Origin: Cellulophaga sp. BC115SP
Lineage (GTDB): Bacteria; Bacteroidota; Bacteroidia; Cytophagales; Spirosomataceae
DNA length: 64,000 bases
NCBI RefSeq assembly: GCF_009905545.1
Contig: NZ_JAAALB010000005.1
Coordinates: forward strand, 124,001-188,000
Reading direction: 5' to 3'
Each line of letters starts with the position of its first letter. The first letter of the stretch is position 1. Made by a program: the position numbers and the translations under genes. The notes beneath the pieces were generated by a model. That model did no database searches. It saw only the letters and a list, made by a program, of their open reading frames with translations, and was not told the origin of the DNA. Shown here in pieces: positions 17,896 to 26,949 of the stretch.

Positions 17896-18771
17896 TTAAA
17901 GAACATTAGAAGTCTGCTCCTTAATTTTCTCTAATTCGTCTTTCATATTCACGACCAAACGTTGAATACCTACATCGTTTGCCTTAGAACCAATCGTATT
18001 GATTTCACGACCAATTTCTTGTGATAGAAAATTCAACTTTTTACCATTTCCTTCTTTTACAATTGTTTGAAAATAGTCAAGGTGCGTGCGTAGACGTACT
18101 TTTTCTTCCGAAATATCGTATTTCTCAACATAATACACCAATTCTTGTTCGAAGCGATTTTTGTCAAAATTCTCATCCTGTAATAAATCACTCACCGATT
18201 TGCGGAGGCGTTCTCTTACCCCAGGAATACGTGTTTTGTCCAATTCCTCAACTTCTGTTAAGAGACTACCAATACTTTGTGCATATTCGATAAATTTGGC
18301 TTGTACGATAGCGCCTTCTCTTAATCTAAATTTATTACATTCTTCCACAGCCTTATTTACAGCCTGTACAATAACTTTCCATTCAGCTTCACTTTGTTCT
18401 TCCGAAACGGCGTCAGTATTAAAAGCATTGGGCATAGTCAAGGCAATTTTCAATAGCTCAGTAGTTTCGATGCTTCCGAAGATTGCTGCGGTTTCAGCCA
18501 AGTCTTTTACGTAAGCTTGCACCAAAGCTCTGTTGACAGAAGTGCCAGCGGTTGTATCTGTATATTGTACCTGTAAATTAAATTCTATTTTACCTCTTTC
18601 TAATTGCTGAGTGAGAATATTACGAATCTCGATTTCTCTTGAAGAAAATGTTTTCGGAATACGGCAATATATATCAGTGAATTTAGAGTTCAGGCTTTTG
18701 ACTTCGGCAGTTACAGTAAGATGATTTGCTTCTACTACTGCCTTTCCGAAGCCTGTCATTGATTTCAACAT
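17896..18771 (-). CDS. YicC family protein
   Basis: A 291-residue YicC/YloC protein, recognised by the start MLKSMTGFGKAVVE, the central ELVYYVEKYDISEEKVRLRTH and the C-terminal GKKLNFLSQEIGREINTIGSKA. Family members are endoribonucleases; the E. coli protein takes part in small-RNA turnover and stress survival. A GCGGTCGG hairpin lies just past the stop, shared with the convergent regulator gene. No operon partner is visible. Confidence 0.93.
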   Translation of the reverse strand: MLKSMTGFGKAVVEANHLTVTAEVKSLNSKFTDIYCRIPKTFSSREIEIRNILTQQLERGKIEFNLQVQYTDTTAGTSVNRALVQAYVKDLAETAAIFGSIETTELLKIALTMPNAFNTDAVSEEQSEAEWKVIVQAVNKAVEECNKFRLREGAIVQAKFIEYAQSIGSLLTEVEELDKTRIPGVRERLRKSVSDLLQDENFDKNRFEQELVYYVEKYDISEEKVRLRTHLDYFQTIVKEGNGKKLNFLSQEIGREINTIGSKANDVGIQRLVVNMKDELEKIKEQTSNVL

Positions 18772-18958
18772 AGTTATTCAATATTTTACGTTCTATGCAA
18801 TTTGCAGGTAAAAATTGACTTGTCCAAATAAAATAGAGGAGGTGTTTGTAATTAAGGATGAGTGCGGAGTCGAGAATGGTGAGTTTGTCTAGAGCTAAAG
18901 TTTCCGAACAATGCTGGATTTGGGATTGCTGAAATTATGGCTATTATAATACTGGTTG

Positions 18959-18992
18959 AAAAAAAGCGGTCGAAAATACTTTTCGACCGCTT
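18959..18992 (-). terminator. GCGGTCGAAA-type terminator hairpin, copy 3
   Basis: AAAAAAAGCGGTCGAAAA pairs with TTTTCGACCGC. Read on the minus strand it ends in a run of seven T, so it terminates the DUF1080 gene 73 bp upstream. In the plus direction the T-run is broken (TTCTGATAC). Confidence 0.85.
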
Positions 18993-19017
18993 CTGATACA
19001 AATTTACTGCTAAAAAA

Positions 19018-19046
19018 TTCACTCAATCACTCAATCAGCATTCACT
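19018..19046 (-). repeat. ACTCAATC repeat next to hairpin copy 3
   Basis: TTCACTCAATCACTCAATCA followed by CATTCACTCAAT. It is an inverted near-copy of 17745-17771. Confidence 0.6.
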
Positions 19047-19064
19047 CAATTGTGAAGCGAAATA

Positions 19065-19781
19065 CTAAAGAGATTTGATTTTGATACTACGGTACCAAAC
19101 ATCATTGCCGTGATCTTGTAATACGATATGTCCTTTCAAGAATTTACCAAAGTCTGGCATATTTTTGAATTTACTGTTTGCGATTAAATCTTTCCAGTTT
19201 TGATCATCCATGCGAGTTTCAACTACCTTTACGCCATTCATGAATACCTGAAGGCTTCCTTTGTTACTGATGATTTTAACAGTATTCCATTCACCAACGG
19301 CCTTCACTGGTTCTGATGATGACTGAATCAAATCATAAAGGTCGCTTGCACGGTGTTTTTTGATTTTACCATCTGGGTGACCATCGTTGTCGATTACTTG
19401 GATTTCAGGACCTGTAAACCAACCGTAAGCATATTTTGCATCTTCTTGGCTATTGATATAAATACCACTGTTTCCGTTTGGTGAAATTTTCCACTCGACA
19501 CTCAATTCAAAGTTTTCGAACTCCTCATTGCTTACCAAGTCGCCAGAACCTTCTTTTCCTTTTGAAGTATCATATTTCAACGCACCATCCGACACAATCC
19601 AGTTGGCTTTTACTTCCTTGCTTTTCCAAGTATGCCAACCTGTAGTAGACTTACCGTCAAACAATAAACGCCATCCTGATTTGATTTCTTTTTTAGAGAG
19701 AGTATTTGGAGTTTCTTTAGCTTGTAGGCTAAAAACCGATGCTGAAAGCATTAAGCAAGTAATTAAACTAGTTTTTTTCAT
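19065..19781 (-). CDS. Exported DUF1080 (3-keto-disaccharide hydrolase-like) protein
   Basis: The start at 19781 gives a clean signal peptide (MKKTSLITCLMLSASVFSLQA); a longer open frame from 19949 has no domain support. The mature protein is a concanavalin-like PF06439 domain with GWRLLFDGKSTTGWHTW near its start, GDLVSNEEFENFELSVEWKI and PNGNSGIYINSQ. Some relatives cleave 3-keto-glycosides or 3-keto-disaccharides in the periplasm. No partner dehydrogenase is adjacent here, so the substrate is open. It ends 73 bp before hairpin copy 3. Confidence 0.88.
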   Translation of the reverse strand: MKKTSLITCLMLSASVFSLQAKETPNTLSKKEIKSGWRLLFDGKSTTGWHTWKSKEVKANWIVSDGALKYDTSKGKEGSGDLVSNEEFENFELSVEWKISPNGNSGIYINSQEDAKYAYGWFTGPEIQVIDNDGHPDGKIKKHRASDLYDLIQSSSEPVKAVGEWNTVKIISNKGSLQVFMNGVKVVETRMDDQNWKDLIANSKFKNMPDFGKFLKGHIVLQDHGNDVWYRSIKIKSL

Positions 19782-19967
19782 GTAATAAAGGGAATTTAGA
19801 AAATGGGCTGATTGGGGAAATTGTACAATCATATACAAAAACAAATGTAATACTCTATTCCGAATATTATGCCCTGCTGAGGAGGGAAACTTTGATTCTA
19901 TTACGGATTTGGGATTTCTGATTTCGGAAATACTGAATAATATATCCATTTTATTTTATATAAAAAA

Positions 19968-19996
19968 TGGGCTTGCAACATAGTGTTGCAAGCCCA
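19968..19996 (-). terminator. Terminator of the YfhO gene
   Basis: TGGGCTTGCAACA and TGTTGCAAGCCCA are perfect 13-bp arms with a three-base loop. The minus strand continues into six T. Confidence 0.88.
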
Positions 19997-20042
19997 AAAG
20001 TGTTGAGGATTCGTGTAAGATAAATTTTATCCTACAACCAAA

Positions 20043-22487
20043 TTATTTTTTCTTTTTTACTTCGAAGAAAATAGCCAATCCCAACAAACCTACTAAAAGG
20101 AAAGAAGCGATAAAGTCTATTTTTGAGCCTTTTGCGACAACCTCTGGCTCAAACTTAAACTCAATAGTGTGTTTTCCTGCTGGAACAACTAATGCTCTCA
20201 ATACGTAGTCTGCACGTAAATGTGGTTTGTATTGTCCGTCTATGTAAGCTTTCCAATCTTGGTTACCGCGATAGAAGATTTCTGAGAAAACTGCTAATTG
20301 TTCAGAACTAGCATTTGAGCTGTAAGTCAAATGATTTGGCTTATAGTTGGTAAGGGTAATTTTGTTATTGACAGAATCAGCTTTGATAACCGATAAGTTT
20401 CCTAACTCTGGCTTGAATCTTTCATCAACAACGGCTGTTTTTTTAGGATTAAAATTTGTCAGTGCATTTATTTCTTCATCAGCAGTAGGTACCATTTTGA
20501 TTTCTTGTACAAACCAAGCATTTCCACAAGCCTCTGGATTTAATTGTACCGCTGGAGTACCTTGTGCGCCAGGCACTACCACATACTTCGCATTGAGCAT
20601 ATTCAAAACCTGAAGATTCAACGGGTTTTTAGAAAGATGATGCTCTACTAATTCTTGGTATCTGCGCAATTTAGCTCCGTGATAACCACCCAATGATTGG
20701 TGATAATACGACATTTTGGCATCGCCTACAAAGTTTGTCGAAAGGTCTATTACTTTGTAAATGCCTTTGTCTTTCATAATTTCTGCATCAATTGGCGAAG
20801 GTGCCGTATTTTCTTCAACTGCTGCTTTATCGATAAATGAATCGTTGTTGAAATAGCGTTTATCTACGGTAAACAAGTCAAGTGTTACCAATAAAATCAA
20901 CACTGGATATAAAACCGATTCTTTGATTTTCCCTTTGGCAAAAGCCCAAATTGCCGCAGCAGTAATCGTAATGTAGATAAATGTACGGAAAGCATCAGCA
21001 CGCAATAACGAAGCTCTATCTTTAACAATAGCGTTTAGTATTTGTGTGTCGAAAGACTGATTGCCTGATAACTGGAAGGTAGCGTCGTTTGGAGAACGGA
21101 AATTGAAAAACAAATCAGGTAGCAATCCGAGGATTAATGAGAAACCTGCCGTCAAACCAAAGCTGATTAGTAAATCTTGTTTGATTTGCTCAAATGTCAA
21201 CTTTTCTTCAACAATACGTTTAACTGCTAATACAGCCATCGTAACTAATGAAAGTTGTACAAGACAAAGAATCATCGTCACCGCTCTAAACTTATTGAAC
21301 ATAGGGAAATAGTCAAACATTAAGTCATTAAAGAAGAAGTTTTTACCCCATGACAATACAATATATAAAACTGTAGTGCCGATTAGCCAATATTTTAATG
21401 AACCTCTCACTACAAAGCATCCAAGTAAGAACAAGAAGCAGATTACTGCACCAGCGTATGCAGGTCCACCAACAAAACTTTGATCGCCCCAGTAAGCTAC
21501 ACTTCTTTCTGAAAATCCAAGAGCTACGTCTTCTGGTTGTCCGTTATCAATAAGTACCTTGTATGTTTCTGATTTGTTACCACCAAGCGAACCTCCTGAA
21601 GCCCCTCCTCTAAAATTTGGAATAAGTAATGTCCCTGTTTCGCCAATACCGTAACTCCAGTCAAAGGCATAGTCTTTATCCAAGCCTCCATTCGACTGTG
21701 TATTTGATTTCAATTCTGATTTACCTCTGATTGTTTCTTTAGAATACTCAAGGTTACTCCACAAACGCATAGCATGGTTTGCAGCACCAATACTCAATGA
21801 ACCTGCTAGAATCGCTAATGAAATAGCTAGTTGTTTTACCTGTCCAGCTTTGATTTTTTCGATAGCTTCTGCCACAATTAGAATTCCCCACGATAAGAAT
21901 AGGTAATAGGTAATCTGTACGTGGTTGGCATATAGCTCTAATCCCATAAACAAGGCCGTCAGTGCCGCACCAATCCAATATTTACCACGCATGACCAGAA
22001 CGGTTCCTGCTAATACCAAAGGAGCAAAAGCCAATGCCAATACCTTAGAGTTATGTCCAGCGGGGATAATAACCATATTAAAAGTTCCTAAGGCATATCC
22101 AATAGCTCCCAAGACTGATAGCCAATTGTTGAGCCCTAGAATAATCAAGAAAATATACATCCCAAGCATTTCCAAGAATATCATGTTGATAGGGCTAGGG
22201 AGTGCGTTGTTGGCATACTGACCAATTTTGGTTGTAATACTGTTAGGGTATTGTGCCGAAATCATGTAAGTAGGCATACCACCAAACATTGAGTTGGTCC
22301 ACCATGTAGTTTCACCAGTCGTTTTTCTGAACTCGACAGACTCGTGAGCGGCTGCTTGAGCCATTTGAATATCATGTTGCTGAATGACTTTGCCTTTAAG
22401 GGCTGGTGATGCGTAAATCCCTGCCAATACCGCAAAAAATACAATCGCTACAATGTGCGGAAGGAATTTTTTGAATGAAAATTGCAT
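20043..22487 (-). CDS. YfhO family membrane protein
   Basis: An 814-residue polytopic membrane protein with about a dozen hydrophobic helices, starting with HIVAIVFFAVLAGIYASPAL. It ends with a soluble domain and a last helix before EVKKKK. It belongs to the PF09586 (YfhO) group, thought to be GT-C-like glycosyltransferases acting on polyprenyl-linked sugars, for example in lipoteichoic acid glycosylation in Firmicutes. The GT-C-type first loop (QQHDIQMAQAAAHESVEFRK) fits. The acceptor in a Gram-negative host is unknown. Confidence 0.87.
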   Translation of the reverse strand: MQFSFKKFLPHIVAIVFFAVLAGIYASPALKGKVIQQHDIQMAQAAAHESVEFRKTTGETTWWTNSMFGGMPTYMISAQYPNSITTKIGQYANNALPSPINMIFLEMLGMYIFLIILGLNNWLSVLGAIGYALGTFNMVIIPAGHNSKVLALAFAPLVLAGTVLVMRGKYWIGAALTALFMGLELYANHVQITYYLFLSWGILIVAEAIEKIKAGQVKQLAISLAILAGSLSIGAANHAMRLWSNLEYSKETIRGKSELKSNTQSNGGLDKDYAFDWSYGIGETGTLLIPNFRGGASGGSLGGNKSETYKVLIDNGQPEDVALGFSERSVAYWGDQSFVGGPAYAGAVICFLFLLGCFVVRGSLKYWLIGTTVLYIVLSWGKNFFFNDLMFDYFPMFNKFRAVTMILCLVQLSLVTMAVLAVKRIVEEKLTFEQIKQDLLISFGLTAGFSLILGLLPDLFFNFRSPNDATFQLSGNQSFDTQILNAIVKDRASLLRADAFRTFIYITITAAAIWAFAKGKIKESVLYPVLILLVTLDLFTVDKRYFNNDSFIDKAAVEENTAPSPIDAEIMKDKGIYKVIDLSTNFVGDAKMSYYHQSLGGYHGAKLRRYQELVEHHLSKNPLNLQVLNMLNAKYVVVPGAQGTPAVQLNPEACGNAWFVQEIKMVPTADEEINALTNFNPKKTAVVDERFKPELGNLSVIKADSVNNKITLTNYKPNHLTYSSNASSEQLAVFSEIFYRGNQDWKAYIDGQYKPHLRADYVLRALVVPAGKHTIEFKFEPEVVAKGSKIDFIASFLLVGLLGLAIFFEVKKKK

Positions 22488-22543
22488 GTTTTGTGATTAA
22501 GATTTTCTTGGTTTAATGAATACATATCTTATCTGCTATGAAA

Positions 22544-22551
22544 CAAAGATA
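22544..22551 (-). promoter_or_regulatory. Possible -7 promoter element of the YfhO gene
   Basis: On the minus strand the site reads TATCTTTG, an exact TAnnTTTG match 57 bp upstream of the ATG. The -33 region is only weakly matched. Confidence 0.4.
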
Positions 22552-22722
22552 AAAGGAATCCTTCATTGATAAATGAACTTGTTGGTACTTTCGAGAGTTT
22601 TTATATCAGTTTCTTGGACAAATTACGTTATAGGGGCAATGATTATTGGATTTTTAAAAGAAAAATCGTCGATTTTTATCGTTTTTTGATTTTTTTCCTC
22701 AAAAATTCAAACCATTTATTCT

Positions 22723-22730
22723 TAACTTTG
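22723..22730 (+). promoter_or_regulatory. Possible -7 promoter element of the LolA-like gene
   Basis: TAACTTTG matches TAnnTTTG and lies 34 bp before the ATG. There is no clear -33 element. Confidence 0.4.
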
Positions 22731-22764
22731 TCAATACGTATAATAATACTCATAACTAGATATA

Positions 22765-23397
22765 ATGAAAAAGTTGATTTCGATTATCACGTTTGCGGTA
22801 GCTGTAAACCTATCTGGTGCTCATGCACAAGACTCAAAAGCTGGCGCAATCATTGATGCTATGCAAAAAAAATATAAGTCGATGAAGTCGTTTAGCGCTA
22901 CATTTACTTATGGAGCTGACGGTAGTAAGCAAGCGCTAAAAGGTGACATTACGGTAAAAGGCCAAAAGTATCGTTTGAAACTTGCGGGTCAGGAACTATT
23001 TAATAACGGCAAAGACGTTGCTACTTATATTAAGGAGACTAACGAAGTAAATATCTCCGAATACGAACCAAGTGAAAATGACTTGAATCCAGCAAAAGTT
23101 TATTCTTTCGATAAGAAGGGTTATAAATATACTTTTGTGGGAGAGTCCAAAGAAGGAGCCAATACGTACGAAGTAGTTGAGCTTTCTCCAGAGAAAAAAG
23201 GCGGTCAAGTTTCGAAAGTAAAAATCAAAGTAAATAAGGCTGATAAATCTGTTGGAGGTTGGACAATCATTGATAAGAGCGGGAAGCGTCAAACATTTAG
23301 TGTGATTAAGTTTAATCCTAATACAAATGTTGATGACAAATTCTTTTCATTCGATAAATCTAAATATCCAGGTGTAGAGATTAACGACCTTCGCTAG
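22765..23397 (+). CDS. LolA-like outer-membrane lipoprotein carrier protein
   Basis: A signal peptide (ending GAHAQ22) is followed by a LolA/LolB-fold domain: KAGAIIDAMQKKYKSMKSFS, then alternating beta strands such as YRLKLAGQELFNNGKDVATY and a C-terminal DDKFFSFDKSKYPGVEINDLR. Bacteroidota often encode several such proteins, so it may carry lipoproteins across the periplasm or bind another lipid. It stands alone, divergent from YfhO and convergent with the symporter gene. Confidence 0.85.
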   Translation: MKKLISIITFAVAVNLSGAHAQDSKAGAIIDAMQKKYKSMKSFSATFTYGADGSKQALKGDITVKGQKYRLKLAGQELFNNGKDVATYIKETNEVNISEYEPSENDLNPAKVYSFDKKGYKYTFVGESKEGANTYEVVELSPEKKGGQVSKVKIKVNKADKSVGGWTIIDKSGKRQTFSVIKFNPNTNVDDKFFSFDKSKYPGVEINDLR

Positions 23398-23408
23398 ATA
23401 ATAGACAT

Positions 23409-23446
23409 AAAAAAAGGCTAACTCAATTCTGAGTTAGCCTTTTTTT
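23409..23446. terminator. Bidirectional terminator between LolA-like and symporter genes
   Basis: Perfect 17-bp arms (23409-23425 and 23430-23446, core AAGGCTAACTCA) with a four-base loop and A/T tracts on both sides. Confidence 0.93.
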
Positions 23447-23463
23447 ATGAAAGACAGAAAATC

Positions 23464-24909
23464 TTATTCAGACTTTCTTAATAACCATAACCCTATAAAG
23501 GTAATTGCTCCGTTAACTAATAACTTCTCAAAGCCGAATTGATAGCCATTCAACCATGCTTGTGAGTTACTATCTATGATGTACGTCAAAATAGGAGAGG
23601 CAATACACAGATAAGGAACTAGCTTGTCTTTTATCGGAGTCTTCGTAAATAGACCAAATGAGAATAACCCTAGTAATGGGCCGTAAGTGTATCCTGCTAT
23701 ATTAAATACTGCCGAAATAATAGACTGCTCACTATAGGCATAAAAAATCATGATTACAACAAAGAACAATGCCGAAAACCCAATATGTACATAATGCTTG
23801 ATTTTGGTACGTTGTGACTCTTCATATTTTTCGATATGCATAAAGTCGATACAAAAGGCAGTTGTCAAAGCAGTAAGCGCCGAATCGGAGCTTGCATAAG
23901 TTGCTGCGGTAATTCCTAATAAAAATGTGATTGCAGCAACGGTTCCAAAATGTCCTCCTAATGCCAACATTGGATATAACTGATCCGTTTTAGCTGGAAT
24001 AGCGAAGCCAATCTTATCTGCATAGATATATAACAAAGCACCTAGAGCGATAAACATTAACGTTACTACAGCAAACGTACAGCAAAACCAAAACATGTTC
24101 TTTTGTGCCTCGCCAATGTTCTTGCATGTAAGATTCTTCTGCATAAGATCTTGGTCGAGCCCCGTCATTACTATGGCAATGAAGGCACCAGAGATAAAGT
24201 CTTTTACAAAATGATGTTTGTAAGAGAAATCATCGAAGAAAAACATTTTTGAATACTTACTTTCTTGAATAGTCGTTACCATTTCTGAAAAACTCAAACC
24301 TAGCTGATTATTTATCAAAATAATGGTCAGAGCTAAGGCTGTCAAAAGAAAGAACGTTTGTAAGGTATCAGTTACAATAATCGTTTTAACACCTCCTTTG
24401 TAGGTATATACCCATATCAAGGCAATTGTGACTAAGGCAGACACGGCAAAGGGAACATGCCAATTGTCAAAAATGGCTAATTGTAAAACTTGTACTGCTA
24501 AAAACAAACGGGCCGCTGAGCCTAAAGTTCGTGCTAGAAGGAAAAAAGCAGAGCCAGTCTTATAAGACCAAAAACCAAAACGTTTTTCTAGATAAGTGTA
24601 AATAGAAATAAGATTCAACTTATAATAGAGAGGAAGCAATACCGTTGCGATAACAAAGTAACCAACAAGGTTTCCTAAAATGATTTGGTAATAAGAAAGT
24701 GAAACTTTTCCGACATCTCCGGGTACAGAAATGAACGTTACCCCAGAAATAGATGTTCCAATCATACCAAAGGCAACCAACCACCAAGGAGACTGTTTAT
24801 TTGCCGTAAAAAAGGTATTAGTATCTGCTCCTTTTGACGTAAAGTGTGCAACAACGATTAGAAGTAAGAAATAAACTGCCAATATGCCAAAGGCTAAACC
24901 TGTGCTCAT
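23464..24909 (-). CDS. Sodium:solute symporter (SSS family)
   Basis: A 481-residue transporter with about 13 hydrophobic helices, including GTSISGVTFISVPGDVG in the first half (typical of the Na+-binding region) and LLGITAATYASSDSALTALT around the conserved Ser/Asp of SSS proteins. It co-transports Na+ with a sugar, organic acid or similar solute. The gene context gives no clue to the substrate. It is divergent from clpS. Confidence 0.9.
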   Translation of the reverse strand: MSTGLAFGILAVYFLLLIVVAHFTSKGADTNTFFTANKQSPWWLVAFGMIGTSISGVTFISVPGDVGKVSLSYYQIILGNLVGYFVIATVLLPLYYKLNLISIYTYLEKRFGFWSYKTGSAFFLLARTLGSAARLFLAVQVLQLAIFDNWHVPFAVSALVTIALIWVYTYKGGVKTIIVTDTLQTFFLLTALALTIILINNQLGLSFSEMVTTIQESKYSKMFFFDDFSYKHHFVKDFISGAFIAIVMTGLDQDLMQKNLTCKNIGEAQKNMFWFCCTFAVVTLMFIALGALLYIYADKIGFAIPAKTDQLYPMLALGGHFGTVAAITFLLGITAATYASSDSALTALTTAFCIDFMHIEKYEESQRTKIKHYVHIGFSALFFVVIMIFYAYSEQSIISAVFNIAGYTYGPLLGLFSFGLFTKTPIKDKLVPYLCIASPILTYIIDSNSQAWLNGYQFGFEKLLVNGAITFIGLWLLRKSE

Positions 24910-25107
24910 AATTTTTAAGGTTGAGTTGATAAGTAAATGCTTTAATTGGGTGTTTGATAATAAGAAAATAATACTCCCTTTGTATCAAAAATGAAAGGCA
25001 AAATTGATATTTTTTGTTAAATTTGCTAATAGAGCCTAGAATATATTTCCAAGCTCATTATTAATGCGTTATAATCCAATAAGTTAAAAATAATAAATAT
25101 TTCACAG

Positions 25108-25389
25108 ATGCGCCCATTTGAACAATTTGAAGAAGAAGTAGATGTACTGGAGGATGTCAAAGATACCGACCAATATGACTTAGTAGTCTTCAATGATGAT
25201 GTCAATACGTTTGATTATGTTATCGAAACGTTAATTGACGTTTGTGGACACACCCCAGAACAAGCTGAGCAATGTACTATTTTGATTCACTTCAAAGGTA
25301 AATGTTCTGTTAAAAAAGGTTCTTTTGATGAATTAGCCCCAATGCGCAATGATATTTGTCGCAGAGGTCTTTCTGCTGAGGTCATGTAA
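25108..25389 (+). CDS. clpS: ATP-dependent Clp protease adaptor ClpS
   Basis: ClpS delivers N-end-rule substrates to ClpAP/ClpCP. The binding-pocket signature is present: YDLVVFNDDVNTFDYVIETL (23-42), followed by CGHTPEQAEQCTILIHFKGK and RRGLSAEV at the end. Its 93 residues are of the usual length, with an acidic 20-residue N-terminal arm that normally inserts into the protease. recR follows within 40 bases, so the two are probably cotranscribed. Confidence 0.94.
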   Translation: MRPFEQFEEEVDVLEDVKDTDQYDLVVFNDDVNTFDYVIETLIDVCGHTPEQAEQCTILIHFKGKCSVKKGSFDELAPMRNDICRRGLSAEVM

Positions 25390-25427
25390 TATTGACTGTT
25401 GCTTGTCCTTATTAATTGCTTACCACG

Positions 25428-26045
25428 TTGAATTATCCATCCAAATTAATTGAACAGGCTATCGACGAAATAGCCAAGTTGCCGGGCATAGGTAAAAAAT
25501 CTGCTCTGCGTATGGCTTTGCATTTGCTTAAGCGAGATGAAAAGCATACGTTAAAACTAGCGGAGGCTATTGTTGCTATGCGTACTCAGATTCGTTATTG
25601 CGAACAATGTCACAATATTTCGGATACTGAAATATGTGGGATTTGTGCCAGTAAAAAACGTGAAGCTTCACTAGTTTGTGTAGTTGAAGACGCTCGTGAC
25701 GTATTAGCCATCGAAAATACGTCGCAATACAGAGGCTTATATCATGTGCTGGGAGGTATTATCTCTCCACTCGAAGGTGTGGGTCCTGCAGATTTGAAAA
25801 TCGAGTCTTTGATTAACAGAATAACAACGTCTCAAAATACTGAAAATCCCATTACAGAAATTATCCTCGGACTCAGTCCTACAATGGAAGGAGATACAAC
25901 GGCTTTTTATTTGACTAAACGAATTAAGCCATTTGGTGTCAAAATAACAACCATCGCAAGAGGTATCCCTATTGGAGGAGATTTAGAGTATGCCGATGAG
26001 ATTACACTTGGACGTAGTATTGTCAGTCGGATTGTTTACGAATAG
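25428..26045 (+). CDS. recR: Recombination protein RecR, TTG start
   Basis: RecR loads RecA on gapped DNA with RecF/RecO. The frame is open from a TTG at 25416, but the TTG at 25428 gives MNYPSKLIEQAI, matching the normal family start. There is no ATG in frame before the conserved helix-hairpin-helix (LPGIGKKSALR), so a TTG start seems required. A four-Cys zinc finger (CEQCHNISDTEICGIC) and a Toprim domain (VCVVEDARDVLAIE) follow. The product is 205 residues. It lies 38 bases after clpS. Confidence 0.93.
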   Translation: MNYPSKLIEQAIDEIAKLPGIGKKSALRMALHLLKRDEKHTLKLAEAIVAMRTQIRYCEQCHNISDTEICGICASKKREASLVCVVEDARDVLAIENTSQYRGLYHVLGGIISPLEGVGPADLKIESLINRITTSQNTENPITEIILGLSPTMEGDTTAFYLTKRIKPFGVKITTIARGIPIGGDLEYADEITLGRSIVSRIVYE

Positions 26046-26107
26046 CAATGATTGTGGCATATTGCCCGTTTTACTGAGTACAAGAATACTTAAACTTATA
26101 TATACTT

Positions 26108-26857
26108 ATGAACCGTAAGAACTTTTTAAAATCAGCATTGGCTTCAGCTTTTGCTTTGTCAGGAATAAAATCATGGGGTTTTGGTAGAAAATCTAACTAT
26201 AACCAGTTTTTACCTTCTTTGACGCTTGAACAAGTTTCTCTTGAAACAGCTCCGTACTCATTAGCAGCGCTTCCTTACGCTCCTGAGAGCTTAGAACCGA
26301 ACATCGATAAGCTTACTATGGAGATTCACCACGGTCGTCATCACAAAGCTTATGTTGATAATTTGAATAAAGCGGTAGCAGGTACTCCAGCTGAGAAATT
26401 AACGTTGTTAGAACTTATTAAAGATGCTGGCAAACAACCTGTCGCTATTCGTAACAATGGCGGAGGTCACTGGAATCACACATTTTTCTGGAATGTACTT
26501 TCTCCGAAGGGCGGAGGCGCTCCTAAAGGTGATTTAGCTAAGGCGATTGAAACAACATTTGGTTCTTTTGAGAAATTCAAAGAAGAATTTGGCAAAGCTG
26601 CTACTACCCGTTTTGGTTCAGGCTGGGCTTGGTTGATTGTTCAAGATAAAAAATTAGTAATTTCGTCAACACCAAATCAAGATAATCCTTTAATGGATGT
26701 TGCTGAGAAAAAAGGACAGCCTATCTTAGGACTTGATGTTTGGGAGCATGCGTACTATTTGAAGTATCAAAATAAACGTGCTGATTACGTAACTGCATTC
26801 TGGAATGTCGTAAATTGGGACGAAGTCTCTAAAAATTTTGAAAATGCTTTGAAATAG
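26108..26857 (+). CDS. Exported Fe/Mn superoxide dismutase
   Basis: The catalytic domain (about 50-249) has all four metal ligands: His74 ([13 protein letters not shown]), His124 (HWNHTFFW), Asp210 and His214 (DVWEHAYY). It dismutates superoxide. Unlike cytoplasmic SodA/SodB it has an extra N-terminal 45 residues beginning [19 protein letters not shown], a Tat-like signal with RK in place of the twin Arg. I infer a periplasmic or surface location. A short terminator follows at 26892. Confidence 0.92.
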   Translation: MNRKNFLKSALASAFALSGIKSWGFGRKSNYNQFLPSLTLEQVSLETAPYSLAALPYAPESLEPNIDKLTMEIHHGRHHKAYVDNLNKAVAGTPAEKLTLLELIKDAGKQPVAIRNNGGGHWNHTFFWNVLSPKGGGAPKGDLAKAIETTFGSFEKFKEEFGKAATTRFGSGWAWLIVQDKKLVISSTPNQDNPLMDVAEKKGQPILGLDVWEHAYYLKYQNKRADYVTAFWNVVNWDEVSKNFENALK

Positions 26858-26891
26858 GTTTTGTTAAATTCCAACTTAGTGAGACCTTTGT

Positions 26892-26927
26892 ATCCCCATT
26901 TTTGTTTTATCAAGGATGGGGATTTTT
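26892..26927 (+). terminator. Terminator of the superoxide dismutase gene
   Basis: ATCCCCAT pairs with ATGGGGAT and is followed by TTTT. The stem is short, so this is a moderate call. Confidence 0.65.
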
Positions 26928-26949
26928 CATCATAAAACTTATGTAAGTT

